In this document: positions 9,404 to 21,672 of the stretch, piece by piece
Numbering within the stretch: position 1 is the stretch's first letter
Layout of the letters: every line of letters starts with the position of its first letter
Source of the DNA: Cryptomeria japonica
Taxonomy: Eukaryota; Streptophyta; Pinopsida; Cupressales; Cupressaceae
DNA: 64,000 nucleotides
Assembly (NCBI RefSeq): GCF_030272615.1
Contig: NC_081406.1
Span: 262,125,386-262,189,385, forward strand
Direction: 5' to 3'
Program-made: the position numbers and the translations under genes
Notes under the pieces: model-generated
What the model saw: only the letters and a program-made list of their open reading frames with translations
Told to the model about the DNA's origin: nothing
Database searches by the model: none

Positions 9404-11150
9404 ATGGATTCTAAGATAGCAACTATTCGGCTAATTGATAATGTGCATCTGGATGAGTATAATCATGAGAAAATTAGGAAATTGGGAAATTCTTTGTCAA
9501 ATGAAGGTATGCAAGAAATAAAAAATTTAGGGTATAAGGGTTTAGATCTTTGGAATGAATTTCCTTGGTTCGAAAATGAAGACATGATAAAATTTCTCTT
9601 GAATTGCATTGAGGATGATCATATGAGTTTGGACAAGCCATATCCGATTTCAAAAGAAGCTATTTTTACTGTGTCTATTTTATGTGATAATGGACCCCTT
9701 CCAGTAAATAAATCAATAAAAAACAAAGATGTTGAAACCCTAATTGATGTCACAGGTGATCGACAAGAACTCATAATTGACAATATTTCCGAACCTATAG
9801 TGAGGTATGTTGCTTATGGAGTTTCTTATAAAATCTACTTCAAAAATAAAGAAGGTTCTACTTGGGCTATTGTTGTATACACTGTGCATCAGATGGTGAG
9901 AAAAGATAAGAATTTTGATTTATGTGAGTTGTTGAGAGCATAGTTGGCAGAAAACATCAAGATGATTAAGGAACAAGGTTATCCTTTTAGATTTGGTTCC
10001 TTGATTATGTGTTTGATGCTTTACTTCACAAAGTCATTACCCCTGAAATAAAATATTACATGGAAATCGAATATTTCTATCAGAAAATAAATTTTTAGAT
10101 ATTTAGCTTGTTTGGAAAACAAAGATTATTTCTTGGAATTTTTGAAGAAAAAACTCTTCTCTAGTCTAGTTCCTAGTTCTGTCAATATTCTTGAAGGAAG
10201 TGCCTTCGGTAGTAAAAGTTCAAAGAGCAAAAATGTGATGTCTCCTCTAAGATCAATGAAGAAGACAAAAAGCAAAGTTGCACATGAGATTACTTCTTTA
10301 GTTGATCCAGAATCATTTGCTATGATAAAGGATAAATATGTTGTTGAAGAAAGAAAAGATAAGGAAAATGATCCATGCAATGTTGATAACATTCTAAGTT
10401 TGCTAAAGGAAGAATTTGGATTGAAAAAAAATGTTGATTTGTGGCTTGAGCACCCCTCCTATGAACAAAGATCAAATTGAGGAAATTCTAGCTGATTATC
10501 TAGTCTAGAACTGTATTTCTCTGGACAATATTGCAGACATCTTATCGGATGTCTAGTATGAGGTGCTTAAAGATTGGATGAAGCAGTTTGTTAAGGCACT
10601 GGTTGCTGAAGAAGATATTTAGGATTACATGGAGAATAAATGTGTATATGCTCAAAACAAGTTATCTAAAGACATAAGGAATATGAGAGTTTGTGTGGCA
10701 GAAGCAAGCAAATTATACAAATATTGTTTTTTAGTGGCCCGCAGTTGTGGAACAATTCAAAGGAAAAATTGACTCTACTGAATCTGAGTTGTGTTCCTTG
10801 GGTAAGGCATTTGATATTTTCAATGATCTTGATGGTGCATAGAGAAGAAAGAGAAACTCCTTGCAATCAGATCTTATATTTTATTAGAGACAAAAAGAAG
10901 TTGTGGTAAGTATATTCTTGAAAGTAAAAGAGATTATTGAAGCTTGATTACAGAATCTTTCCAGTATTCTCTTTGAAGCTGATAAGTGTGAGCAGAACAT
11001 CTCTGTTCCTGGTTCATTATTAGATGCAGTTGATATAATTATGCAAAATGATAGCTTGAGCTTGAGTATCCATCTGGAAATGAACTCATGGAAGACTTTC
11101 CTCCCCGAGTTGAAAGAAAAATATAAGAGGATATTTGAAAAACATAAATG
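9404..11150 (+). pseudogene. Second ORF of copia-2, unknown family
   Basis: A clean frame of 179 codons runs 9404-9943. The same frame continues past several stops and is open again at 10112-10480; weaker coding-like sequence then runs to about 11150. The protein starts MDSKIATIRLIDNVHLDEYN, is mixed alpha/beta in character, and becomes lysine- and serine-rich around 10200-10300. It has no protease, polymerase, integrase or capsid motif that I can see. Position between a gag-like region and the polypurine tract is where some plant elements carry an extra ORF. It could be a captured host sequence or a lineage-specific element gene. I do not assign a function. Confidence 0.6.
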
Positions 11151-11204
11151 AGGTATTTTTGTAATGCAGTTATGTTTTTTTTCCACCTTTGTCCTTGATG
11201 TAAA

Positions 11205-11310
11205 AGGGGGGAAATTTTAGTTTTTGGAAGCTCTATCTAAGGGGGAGTTTTTCTAACAAATCTTTTGAATCTTTTTGAAGTGTTTTATCATTAATGACAA
11301 AGGGGGAGAT
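11205..11310 (+). other. Polypurine tracts of copia-2
   Basis: AAAAGGGGGGAAATTTT near 11203, TAAGGGGGAGTTTTTC near 11239 and AAAGGGGGAGAT at 11299-11310 precede the 3' LTR. The last directly abuts TGTTGGAATT. As in copia-1, more than one purine tract is present. Confidence 0.75.
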
Positions 11311-12542
11311 TGTTGGAATTACTTATATGAGTTATCATTGATGTCAAAACTAGTGATCTGGATTTGTGTATAATATAAGATTGGCATATGCAAAATAGTG
11401 GAAGATACATATGTATCCATGACAATTGTTGTTGTTGTTGTTGCAATAGTTTTTTATATGAATATTGCTTTGGAATAATGAGGACATGAGTATTTGGATG
11501 TGAGAGTTTTTGGTGTCGGTTGTGACATTTGGACTTGTGCTTTGGAAGTTGTTCTCTGAATGTCATGATTTAGTTGTATGTCCGGATATGCTATGATGAG
11601 CAGATTCTTATGCTCTGGTTTTCTCTTGTTTCTATGATTTCTGGTAATATTCATTTGGTGGTTTGGTTTTCACATTTTTAATCATGTAATGCCGAATTGG
11701 ATTGTGATTATTGCGCCCCAGAATTTTTGGTCTGAGTTATGATCCAGTTGTTCCATTTTGTGCTCCAATAATTGCAGCATTCTGGTAGCATGTTGTTTTG
11801 GTACTTTGAGGATGTGTTCATTTCTAGATCAGTCGACTTTGAAGACTTATATTGGTATTCTGCTTCGGTGATTGTAGTGTGTATCCTGATCATTACAAAT
11901 ATTCTTTTGAGAAGTATCTCAGAGGCCTACTTTATGTATATTTCTAAACTTATATATATAAAATCTCTTTAGGTTGAGTGTGTGTAAGTGTATGTATGAA
12001 ACATGAATTTGAAGGAGTAAGTGAGCATGAGTGAAGGATAAATGTGGTAAGTGACAAAGTCAAAGAGTTGTGCTCAGTATGAGCAGATTGGTGTAGTAAG
12101 TTGGTGAAGTATTTTGCAGAGGTTCTTAACTAGATCTGTTGCAAGCATTCAATGTATTGTTAGAGATTTCACTAGAATTGATTTCATGCATGTGTAGATG
12201 CAACTTTCTTAGTTCACTCCTTTTGGTAGTAAGACGATTGTATATGAATAGTGAGCCCTCTGGGCAATGAGCCTATTTTTATAATCTCATATAACTAGTT
12301 ATATTATCTTGAGAGTTAACCCTCTCTGTGGTTTTTCCCATATTGGGTTTCCCACGTATAAAAATATTTGGTATCTTTTGTGTGGTTGTGATATGTTATG
12401 GACTTAATTTCTATCTATTTCATGCCAAGGATAATTAAGTTCAAATTAAGTTTCAGATCATCAGAATATTATTTGTTTCAATTTTAAAATCTGAATGGAA
12501 TACTGATTCAGCCCCCCTCTCAGTATCTCGGTCTGTTCAATA
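11311..12542 (+). repeat. 3' LTR of copia-2
   Basis: Starts TGTTGGAATT after the polypurine tract and ends GTTCAATA, equivalent to GTTCAACA of the other LTR. A (GTT)n stretch lies near 11427-11441. The last 60 bases hold CAGCCCCCCTCTCAG, the same C-run plus CTCTC signature seen at the ends of the other Copia LTRs in this window. Confidence 0.88.
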
Positions 12543-12932
12543 GGAGCTAGCCAAGAATTTGAAATCACAAAAACAACCTTCCACTAGTGAAATGATCACA
12601 ATAGGATAATCTATAATATAAATGAAGAGTGTATGAAATTTACATAGAAGCCTTGCATATATAAGCAAGGTAGATGAGGAAGAAAGGTAGGATTGAACAA
12701 CTAATTAACCTTTAAAAGGTGCAATACTTGTGAGGTCACTTTAAAAATGTGTGAGCATGTGGAAATTATGCATGCAATAGGTGTCTAAAGTGATGAGGAC
12801 ACATGTATCTATTTTATGAGGTGAGAGAAAAGTATGAAAAATCCTAAGTAAAATTAAGCTAGGTGTTACTAGGTCAATCCTAGATAGGTGATTATCTAAC
12901 TAGTTTGATAATGACTCTATTGACACTAAAAA
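12543..12932 (-). repeat. 3' LTR (left copy) of the small minus-strand element
   Basis: Aligns with 14503-14880, with blocks such as CTTCCACTAGTGAAA and GATAATGACTCTATT shared. It has a longer middle (extra bases near 12880) than the right copy. The outer few bases differ from TGTTCGAG, so the edge is approximate. Confidence 0.78.
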
Positions 12933-14490
12933 CCCCCTCAAGTACAACTAAGGGAGTAATGTTTTCACTGATAAAGAATCCCAACTACTAGGCCATGTTA
13001 CGTACTCATGTACAAATTTACCATAAAACAAAAAAAAGGAGAAAACTCAGTGGGAACAAAAACTCCTCTCCAAAAGAGAAATAGTGTAAATTGAATATAC
13101 AAGTGAATAAGATGATATAAATGTCTTGGTGCAAATAATTACTATAACTCATGAATGCATCAACTCCATATTCAAATTTAGCATTAAGTGATATGGGAGA
13201 TGATATCTCAATGCAATATAAGCAACTACATTATTTATCCGCAAATGATGTCTCACAAGATGGCTATGTGAGATTGGATGGTGTTTTTGTAGATGTTGAA
13301 AGAAAAGAACTTGGTAACTTGAGGCCTTGTTTATTACTCCATTTTTGTATTTCACAAATTTTGCAAGCATCTAAAATTTGTAGTTCCTTTCCATAGTGAT
13401 CATATATAATCTTCAACATGATTACAAAATTAGAAACTCAAAAAAAACAACACTCAAATTGCCCCTTTGATTAAAGAGTTTTACAATGCAACAAGGTCCA
13501 ATGCATGGGAAATGTGAAAACATTAAATTTTACAAAAAATGGTACTTAATTTTAAGCTATCGATAAAAAGCTAGATTACCTAATCAATATCCTATAAAAA
13601 TAGACTATTTTAATACATATGCACTAGTAATCAGATAAAAATACCCATGAAGAGATAAACCTTTTGTTTCAATTACTCATTGGAATCAACATGAGGTGAG
13701 GAAGGCCAATGGAGAGGCAATTGTGTTATTCCTACTCCCAAAAGACTTGATTAGTTCCTCATATGCCCCCTCACATGGTGGTTGATAGAGCACACGGGCG
13801 TAATCTTGAAACATTAGGAAGGTGGATTGGTTAATAGGAATAAATCAAAATCACACAATATCTTTAATTGTCATTGTCGTGCAACACTCTCCTTGCACTA
13901 GAATATCTATGGATGGAGGATATTAGAGCAACAATATGGGTTGAAGGTTGCAATGCTCAATAGCATTGACAAGAGATAGGCAATCAAAGACCTGAGAATG
14001 AAACTTTCAAACTTTTTTTGTTAAACCCCACAAACAAAGTGTGTCAAAAAACCTTCAAATATAGATTTAACCCCCCAAATAGGCTGAACAAGCAAAGATT
14101 TTCTATAAAAATATTATTTGACCTACAAAAAAGGTCGTCCAAACTTGCAAAATAGGCCAAACAAGCCATAAAAATCTTGCAAGCAGGTTGATAAGAGGCC
14201 AAATTTTTTGGACAAAGTAATCTATGTGGGCAAAAAATTGTCTACCAAAAATGGCAAATATGTAGAGGGGGATTTTGGCCTTCTTCTATTTTCTTTTTCA
14301 TTTTTTACAACTTTTTTTGTATAATGGTGAAAAATTTGTAAAAATTGATATCTATCGAAAAATGACAAAAACTAAAGGTATTTATTTATTTTTTGAACAC
14401 AATGATGATGTCCATTTGGATCTACGACACTCTGATGAGAGGGCTATGCACGAAAAGTCACCTTTATTCGAGATGAAACATGCTAGCATG
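12933..14490. other. Internal region of the small element, no gene seen
   Basis: Short frames near 13149-13396 and 14275-14514 show no known motif and no codon-level support, so none is called. The first lies on both strands at once and is probably chance. The only functional signals are the polypurine tract at the left end and the primer site at the right end. Confidence 0.6.
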
Positions 14491-14502
14491 ACTTTGATAC
14501 CA
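14491..14502 (-). other. Primer binding site of the small minus-strand element
   Basis: On the minus strand, TGGTATCAAAGT starts directly at the LTR boundary, with no spacer. It matches the initiator-tRNA-Met type site for the first eight bases. Confidence 0.75.
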
Positions 14503-14880
14503 TGTTCGAGTTAGTTAGGAATTTGAAAGCACAAAAACAACTTTCCACTAGTGAAACAATAAGTACAATAGGATAATCTATCATATAAATGAAGAGTGTG
14601 TGAAATGAATATAGAAGACTTACATGTATAGGAAAGATAGATGAGGTACAAAGGTAGGATAGAACAATTGATTAACCCTCCAAAGGTGTAACACTTGTGA
14701 GCTGACTTGATAAGTGTTTGAGCAAGTGGCAAGTATGTGTGCAATAGGTGTTTCAAGTGATAATGACATATGACTCAATTGTATGAGGTGAGAAAAAAGT
14801 ATGGAAAGCCTAAGTAAACTTAAGCTAGGTGTAAAGATGATAAGCTAACTTGTTTGATAATGACTCTATTTACACTAACA
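14503..14880 (-). repeat. 5' LTR (right copy) of the small minus-strand element
   Basis: 378 bases bounded by TGTT and AACA, the short inverted ends typical of LTRs. It is adjacent to the primer site and directly repeated at 12543-12932. Confidence 0.82.
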
Positions 14881-16940
14881 ATAAGGACTTATCTAAAAAG
14901 AATAAAAGAAAATCCTTAAAGTTTATCTTAACAACTTAATTGACCATTATACACTAATATTACACTATTGATTTAATAATTTATAATTTTATTTTAGAAT
15001 TTTAAATTTAAAAAAAAAAAAAAATATTAATCAAAATTATAAAAATAAAAGTAAGTGACCCTTTTAAACACCTTTTTGCACCATATGTCTAACGACATTT
15101 AAAATAATCACTCAAAACACTCTTTTTAAATAATTAAATATATATTTTTAATTATTTTTACTTTTTGACAACTTAATTAATTTTTTATATAATTAATATA
15201 AATCATTTTTTAATATATATATATATATATATAAAACTTAAATTACTTATTTAATTATTTCATTAAAGAACATGACAATGCATATGCATGTGATGCAACA
15301 TCACTCAAAACTCAACCGTATTATAATGTACTTCTAAAAAATAAAGTGTAATCCTCTACAAGACTAAAGTTCTCAAATTAGAAATAGGCACAATAGAAAT
15401 ATAAAATTTCATCATCCTACACTAGCATACAAAGAAATACAAAGAAATGATAATCAACTAGCTACTAAAATGAATTATAAGTAATTGCATATGTGAGTAC
15501 CATGCTACTCTAAGCAACCCTTCTAGAATGGAATAGGGCAGTGGATCCACTAATACAATCTCAAGATACATGCCAGGTCCCTATAAGACTCTCTCAAAGA
15601 ATTTTAAACTAGATTTAATACTTAAACCATTGTTGGCTACATGGAGGATCATACAAGAAATGGCCAGATTCATTTCACAAGCTCATAGGAGCTTTAGAAG
15701 GGTTTAAACAACCTTCCAACTTTAAAAACAAGACAACACAAGATCTCACATGTATTTCACAACAAGACATGGTTTACAAATCAACGAGCTCCATTTAAAA
15801 AATCTCACCTTAAGATACACAAGTGTTTCTATCATAAAAATACCCACAAATGAAGACATTAAACCATAATAATTGTCAAGGGTTACACACAAGGAACCCA
15901 TGGAATAAAATCACATGTACATAATTTCAGCACAAGTGGTTTGAACATACATAATCAATACCCAACAGGGGCAAAGAGAGTGTAATTAAACACGGAGAAG
16001 GATTCTCCAACCATCAAGTATTCATCCCACATAAACTTGAAAGGATTACAAGGATCAATGGACAAGTAAATGCAATGATAAAACCAATTCAAGTTAAAAA
16101 TTATAATTGTTTATGACACTACAATCATCTTCCAAATTAGCAATAGATGGATTTCTCAAAGCAACAATAAATCAAGGAATGAATTACCCCTATTTTTTGT
16201 TATCAACAATGGTTTCAACTTTCTCTTGGTCATAAGAAATCATAAGTAAAATTAACCTTAAACTCATTCAACCAGAAACCACAAATGTTGGAATTTCAAT
16301 AAGAAGACACATGAAAACAATCCAAAGGGTTTCTATTATTCCATACAGTCAATAAAGAAATAATTAAGAAAGTTTCAAATCTATTTAGGCAACTCTAAAG
16401 GGCACAAGGCCTGCAAACATAGGACTGCAACATAAATATTTCAAAATAACAATATAAACTTACTCAAATTCATCCATAAAGTGTTAAACAAAACTCTATG
16501 AAAGCATGCCAAAGAGGCAATAACTTAATAAGATTCATACTTAATAAATGGAGTCTACACATGCATTTCAATTTGATGAAACCATAAAGGAAATCGACAA
16601 TTAAATCACATGACAAGAAGAATACCTTCATGGCATCCAAGTTTGAAAGTAAGTGGAGGGTTTGGACATTTGAAAAAATAGTTTTTAACATAATTAATAA
16701 TTTGGGTGCCCCAATGGGTGTTTATTCCAACAGGCAACAAGACACCAAAAACAAAGAACAAAGCCAAATCTAGGGTGGCCATGGTAAGTGATGCCCTCCT
16801 AAATGGCACAAGGTTAGTCTATGATCAAATAACACAAAACACACAAAACATTAGTGTTAATCAATCTAAAACTAAACTATGAAGGCATACCAAAAGAGAC
16901 ACAAAAGACATGCTAATTTATCTAACAAACAAAACACAGA
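14881..16940. other. AT-rich unassigned DNA with a short (AT)n run
   Basis: No ORF of any family, RNA gene or LTR pair is visible. An A-run lies near 15010, followed by a strongly AT-rich block to about 15260 with a TA dinucleotide run near 15214-15232. The rest is ordinary non-coding sequence, probably old repeat remnants. Confidence 0.5.
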
Positions 16941-17248
16941 TTATGAGGCATCTCCAACTGCCTCTTAGCATGGCTTTAGCTTCTTCTCCCTTGTTCCTCT
17001 CCTCTCCAAGTTCCAAAATAGTGTAGCTCTCAGCAACTTTTTGCACTATGGATGCTTATGGAGGATTGAGATTTAATATTAAGCTTCAAATATGAAATGA
17101 AAAGCTAAATACTATGCTATTGATGCTAAAATGATTACTTTTACCAAAAAGACAAGATGGTAGATTGCTTATGCTAAATGCTCTCTAAAATGTCTATAGC
17201 TTAGATGCATACAAGTTTTCAGGATCTGGATTATGAAGGAATGGGCTC

Positions 17249-17256
17249 TATTTATA
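17249..17256 (-). promoter_or_regulatory. TATA box candidate
   Basis: TATAAATA on the minus strand, followed by GAGCCC, which is the usual context of a plant LTR core promoter. The same bases also read TATTTATA on the plus strand, so orientation rests on the better minus-strand match. Confidence 0.4.
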
Positions 17257-17626
17257 GGAAAAATGGAGCAATGGATGGCCAGGATTGAAAGGTTTAATCA
17301 AGGGTCAAGCTTGAAAGTTGGGGATCCATGTGCTCAATTAACACCAATGAAATGGTGACAAATGTCAACATAGGGTTAGGTTGAAAGAAGAGGTTGGAGG
17401 CATTAAAGGCCTGAGAAGACCTCATGGTTATCTAAAGGCTAAGGGTCAAGCCTAAATTAAGATTATCCACTGGATTAAGAGTTAATCCAAGGATAAACCT
17501 TTGTGCAAATGATTAAGAGATAATCATGGTCAAAGCATTAAAGGCTTGATGAGACCCTTGGGTTGGGTAGAGGTTGAGTCAAAACAAATGTTTTAACCAT
17601 GTAGGAGGGTTTGGGTTAACCATTAA

Positions 17627-17757
17627 TGGTTATTGGAGACTTTGGGGGATTAAGTGGTTGAAAGTTGGAAGCCTTTAATGGCTATCAAAGACTTTGAGGA
17701 ATTAAGTGGTTGAAGGTTGAAAACCTTTAATGGTTATCAAAGACTTTTAGGCTTTGA
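17627..17757. repeat. 52-bp imperfect tandem repeat, about 2.5 copies
   Basis: Units begin TGGTTATTGG (17627), TGGCTATCAA (17679) and TGGTTATCAA (17731), each containing a GACTTT core; the two complete units also share GATTAAGTGG/AATTAAGTGG. Related but looser copies of TTAAAGGC-type sequence lie upstream from about 17400. Confidence 0.8.
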
Positions 17758-18234
17758 GAAGTGACTCCATTTTGCTTAGGAATGTGACAATAATTAGGGG
17801 ATGGATTAGACTAATTAGGAAGGGGTTAGAAGAATCTAGAAGAGGATTAATTCTTGCAAGTGGATTTGGTGGGTGAGGGAAAATAGGATTTTATTTAAAA
17901 TAAAAATTCATTTATTTCAATAAATGTGTGCAAGTTGCATTTGTAGGAAAATGCAAGTGGGGGGATAATGATTTAAATAAATGTTTGATTTAATTTATTT
18001 AAAAGAGGAAAAAGGGATTTTAATTAAATAAATTGATTTTATTTATTTAATTGATTTGTATTTGGTTTAATGAATTAATTAAAATAAATTGAATAATTTA
18101 TTTAATTAATAGAAGAATGTTTGGGGATAAATTAATTAAATATTAATTTAATTAATTGATGGCTAGTGGATTTTTAATCAAATAAATACGAAATATTCAT
18201 TTAATTAAGCTGGACAGATTTATGTGACTACAGT

Positions 18235-20400
18235 AAGGTAAAGAAAGGTTCAACAATGTGTGGCATCCAAGTCTGAGTGATTTTTAGGAGAGAATAGCAC
18301 CCCAAATAAAGGTTATGGCAGAAAAATGGAAAGGAAGGGTAGTAGAGAGCATGTTAGCTCTATTTAGTAAGTTATTATCAACAAAATTCAGCCACTATGG
18401 CATCCCAAAAAGAGCAAGAAGACAATCCTCCAAAAGCCCACCAAAACAGTGAAATATCTCCTCATAGTGATGACTTAGCATGCCAAAAAATTGGAAAAAA
18501 TCCCTTCCAAAAGAATGGTATCCTCCTTCAAGAGAAAGGCCTAAACTCCCCTTACCAAAAGTAAAAATAAAAATAAAATTAATCGATCCCCTCTGAAGAT
18601 AATAAATTTGGCTATTTAATTCCATTTCAAAATGCTTGTAAAAATATTAAATCATCCTAAAAAAATTAAATAACATGTCAAGGATTCAATATCACAATCC
18701 TGAAAATAAAATATCCCAAGCCAAGTATAAAAGAGACAAAATGCGTTAAATCTGCAAAAGGCAGTAATAAAAAAAATGATTTGAAAAGGGGATAAATTTC
18801 AACAATTGATAATTTAATTAAATCCAAACTCACTGACTTTAACACCTTTGAAGAGTGTAGAGTGCACCACAAATGCACAAAGATGCCAACACAACTATCA
18901 ACTAAACACACATAATCACATATGGATGCCATTGGATCTTCCACACCCATGTTGGCAAATCAAATTGGTCAATACACAAGGACAATCTTGTTGTTTTTCT
19001 AGGTGAAGTTAGATGGTTTCAAGTTAGATCTATGAACATTTATTCCACAATCCATCCGTTTGGTCATAGTAACTGTAAAAACCTTGCACACTTGATGTGC
19101 ACATCAAATCCAACAAGAAAATCATACCTAGAGCAATAGTAATGCCAATCTATCATCATATTTATAAATGAATTAAGGCATGTCTATTACCCCAAAGATA
19201 TTCTTCATTGAACTTAATTATGACCATTCCAATATAACATTTGTAATATATTAAATTATGATATAACCTCATGCACCAATTTCCCATCATTCATTAAAAC
19301 ATGAATGATCTAATCAACTCATTGATACTAAACATTGCAAATCACTAGCCAATCAAAGGTCCTACACCATACAACCAATAGGCTAGTGCACATACGACCA
19401 TCAATCATCACATAATAGAATCCAAGGAAATTATAGACATAGCTTAGCCATCACCCAAATAGGTACTTAAAGCCGGCTTACTTACAAAACTTGCCAATAA
19501 CCAGGGTATGGTAGGAACCAAACATGAGTGGTGCTTACAAAGGATACCTTGCAATAGTCTCATCTAGAAGGTAGAATACATATCAGTTGGTTATTTGTTT
19601 TGGAGACTGTTGGCCAATCCCAAGACTCGTTGGCTAGTGAGAGGCAAAATTAGGGTTTCCTATTTTCTAGGAAGATGTTTTGGCAATTTGGTTGCTTGCA
19701 TGTTGGAGTTTTACAACTTTGATTTTGGATTCCTTTTGAGTTTTCAGAAAGCTTCGCAATGATGGTACATGCGTAGCAATCAATGGAGTTTGGTATACTT
19801 ATTATTTTTAGTAAGTAGGGGCGAGGACAACTCATTTTTTTTGTTTTTAGAGAGCTACGCGATGGTGTGACATGCAATTAAATCTGAGGACTTTTACAAA
19901 CTTACTATTTTTAGTTAGTTTTGACAGATGCTCAAAATATGGTTAAAATCACTTTGGAGACACTATTTTTAGCAGTATGCTATTTATAGTAAGTATTATT
20001 TTTGGCAGGTTTCAATGGTTCAGTTCAGAGGCTATTTCTAGCAGTGCATTTTTTAGTACTTTTAGCCTTGAGTTCACTATGACAGTTGTTCAACACATGG
20101 GAAACATATTTTTAATATATTTTAATGCCCCTTGGCCTAGGCATGTGACTTATGTATTTTTGGTCATGACTTAGGGACCACTTGAGGTGATAAAGTATTA
20201 TTTTAAGTGATAAGTTAAATTTAGGATATATTTCACTTATTCATCTTGGATGCCCCATTATATTTTATTGACATTGTTAATAAAGTATATCTGCTACCTT
20301 ATGAAGGTCGATTTGGGAAGAAAGGGGAAATGAAATGCAAATTTCAAATTAATGTAAAATGATCTTGCATTTGGATTTGGCGTCCATTTGGGGGGAATAT
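18235..20400. other. Unassigned non-coding DNA
   Basis: No frame has family resemblance, no LTR pair or RNA gene was found. TATTTTTAG-type short motifs recur between 19640 and 20050 (for example near 19800, 19907, 19968 and 19990) and may be remnants of a short repeat, but they do not form a regular array. Confidence 0.45.
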
Positions 20401-20426
20401 GAATTTGAATTTGGAGACACCAAGGT

Positions 20427-20434
20427 TATAAATA
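20427..20434 (+). promoter_or_regulatory. TATA box of the left LTR
   Basis: TATAAATA followed by AGAGCGTCGGGCTC, 1.14 kb before the LTR end. The surrounding sequence is non-coding, and the distance to the primer site fits a long R/U5 region. Confidence 0.55.
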
Positions 20435-21327
20435 AGAGCGTCGGGCTCTTGTTTTGGTATCCACGAATATTTGTAACGAAGTGTTGCTGAATTTGTGTCA
20501 GACTTGTGCTTTGAAGTTGAGAGCTTCCTAGCTTGTGCCAGTTTTGTGCTTGAGAGATAACACCTAGCTGTTGGAGAGCCTATTTCTCATCCAGAGGAAT
20601 AGAATGAGCTATATTGAGATGAATTTTGTTATTGTTTTTTTCAATTTTCTGAGTGTTAGCGTGATTTTGTATGTTGCTGGTTTGTCCATGGATGAAGCAG
20701 TTATTCAATCATATCTCCCTGCATGATTGTTTGATCATTCTGGGTATTTACTCATTGGATTCCTCTTTGCTAGGCATCCATTTTTGTTAAGTTTCATGAG
20801 TTATAGCAAATAGATAGATTTTAAGGTAGATTGCTCTTCTCTAGGCAGGTTGTACCATGTTGGAAGTGACCTTGGGATGCATCCATTAAAAGTTTGAAGA
20901 TTGTTTGGATCAGTTTTCTAGTTGAGACTTGGGCATCTCTCATTTGCTTCTGATTTGGGGCTATTCAGAGGTGTCTTAAAGGGGATATGAACTTCATAGT
21001 GCGCTAGTTTGGTGTTTGGTGTTGTTGGTGTGTTATTTCAGATTTGGTAGTGTTCTTTTTGGCTTGTATTTTCTAGTATTCATGTTTGTAGCTTCTTGGA
21101 GTATCTTCTTGTATCTCTTAGAGATTGGAGCTTGATGTACTGACAAGTATTTTTGCAGAGTTGCCATTGTAAGACTGTATTTAGTAGTACTGAAATAGTC
21201 CATTTTATTTCTACACTAAACTTCTTGTATCACCCACTACACAAGTGGAAGAGGTTGGCTTGCCACCTATCTCTATTTCATTTTGTACTCCTATCCTCCC
21301 GCTGAATAAGTGGTTGAGTAGATAGTT

Positions 21328-21573
21328 TGTTATTTCCAGTCCTCCTGTTGAATAAGTGGTTGAGTGATTGTCTTGTTTACTTCACTCTTACTGGATTTGT
21401 AATTGGCTGGTTATACCGCAAAATAGTTGTTAAATTCGAGTATTTCTTTATTCCACTGAAAAGTGGAAGTGGCTGGTCTAATTGCCAATATGTATTGCTC
21501 TCAATATTTTATCATGCTAATGCTAATAGGTGAAATTATTGTGTGTAAAAATTAAAAAAAATTGTCAAGGACA
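21328..21573 (+). repeat. Shared 3' part of the left LTR
   Basis: Matches 24723-24967 at about 85-90 percent by eye, including GAATAAGTGGTTGAGTGATTG and CCAATATGTATTG. The end is placed at GGACA because sequences diverge just after GGACATTT. The block GAATAAGTGGTTGAG is itself duplicated about 45 bases upstream, near 21303. Confidence 0.8.
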
Positions 21574-21579
21574 TTTAAG

Positions 21580-21591
21580 TGGTATCAAAGC
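21580..21591 (+). other. Primer binding site
   Basis: TGGTATCAAAGC lies six bases after the LTR end, one base from the standard initiator-tRNA-Met site. Confidence 0.82.
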
Positions 21592-21672
21592 AGAAGTTCT
21601 TGTCATCCCGTGCCCTTGCTATAGTTATGCAACCTTCTTTATAACTGAAAGAGAAAGAAGATACAAAATAAG

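Larger units (their letters stand above)
7150..12542 (+). mobile_element. Non-autonomous Copia-type LTR element without pol (copia-2)
   Basis: Two related LTRs (7150-7994 and 11311-12542) flank 3.3 kb with a tRNA-Met primer site after the left LTR and a GGGGGAGAT polypurine tract before the right one. The interior holds a coiled-coil/zinc-knuckle region and a separate long ORF. I see no protease, integrase, RT or RNase H motif in any frame. Its ends and primer site are Copia-like, so movement would have required enzymes from another Copia element. The left LTR lacks about 390 bases present at the start of the right LTR, so the left end is truncated and no target duplication can be read. Confidence 0.85.
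12543..14880 (-). mobile_element. Small minus-strand LTR element without coding capacity
   Basis: Two direct repeats of about 380-390 bases flank 1.56 kb. On the minus strand the right copy (14503-14880) is the 5' LTR. It runs TGTT...AACA and is followed immediately by a primer site, TGGTATCAAAGT, at 14502-14491. The left copy is the 3' LTR and is preceded on the minus strand by a GAGGGGGTTT polypurine tract (12933-12942). The interior has no ORF with family resemblance. Size and lack of genes place it between TRIM and LARD type elements. The left end touches the LTR of copia-2, and no clear target duplication is visible. Confidence 0.8.
16941..18234 (-). repeat. Probable LTR remnant, minus orientation
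   Basis: Two cues suggest an old LTR. On the minus strand the right end reads TGTAGTCACATAAATC from 18234. A canonical TATA motif lies at 17256-17249 with non-coding sequence on both sides. The part upstream of that TATA (17260-18230) is U3-like: it has a 52-bp tandem repeat and long TTAATTAA/AAATAAAT-rich blocks. No second copy, primer site or target duplication is visible, so the left edge and the call itself are uncertain. Confidence 0.35.
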
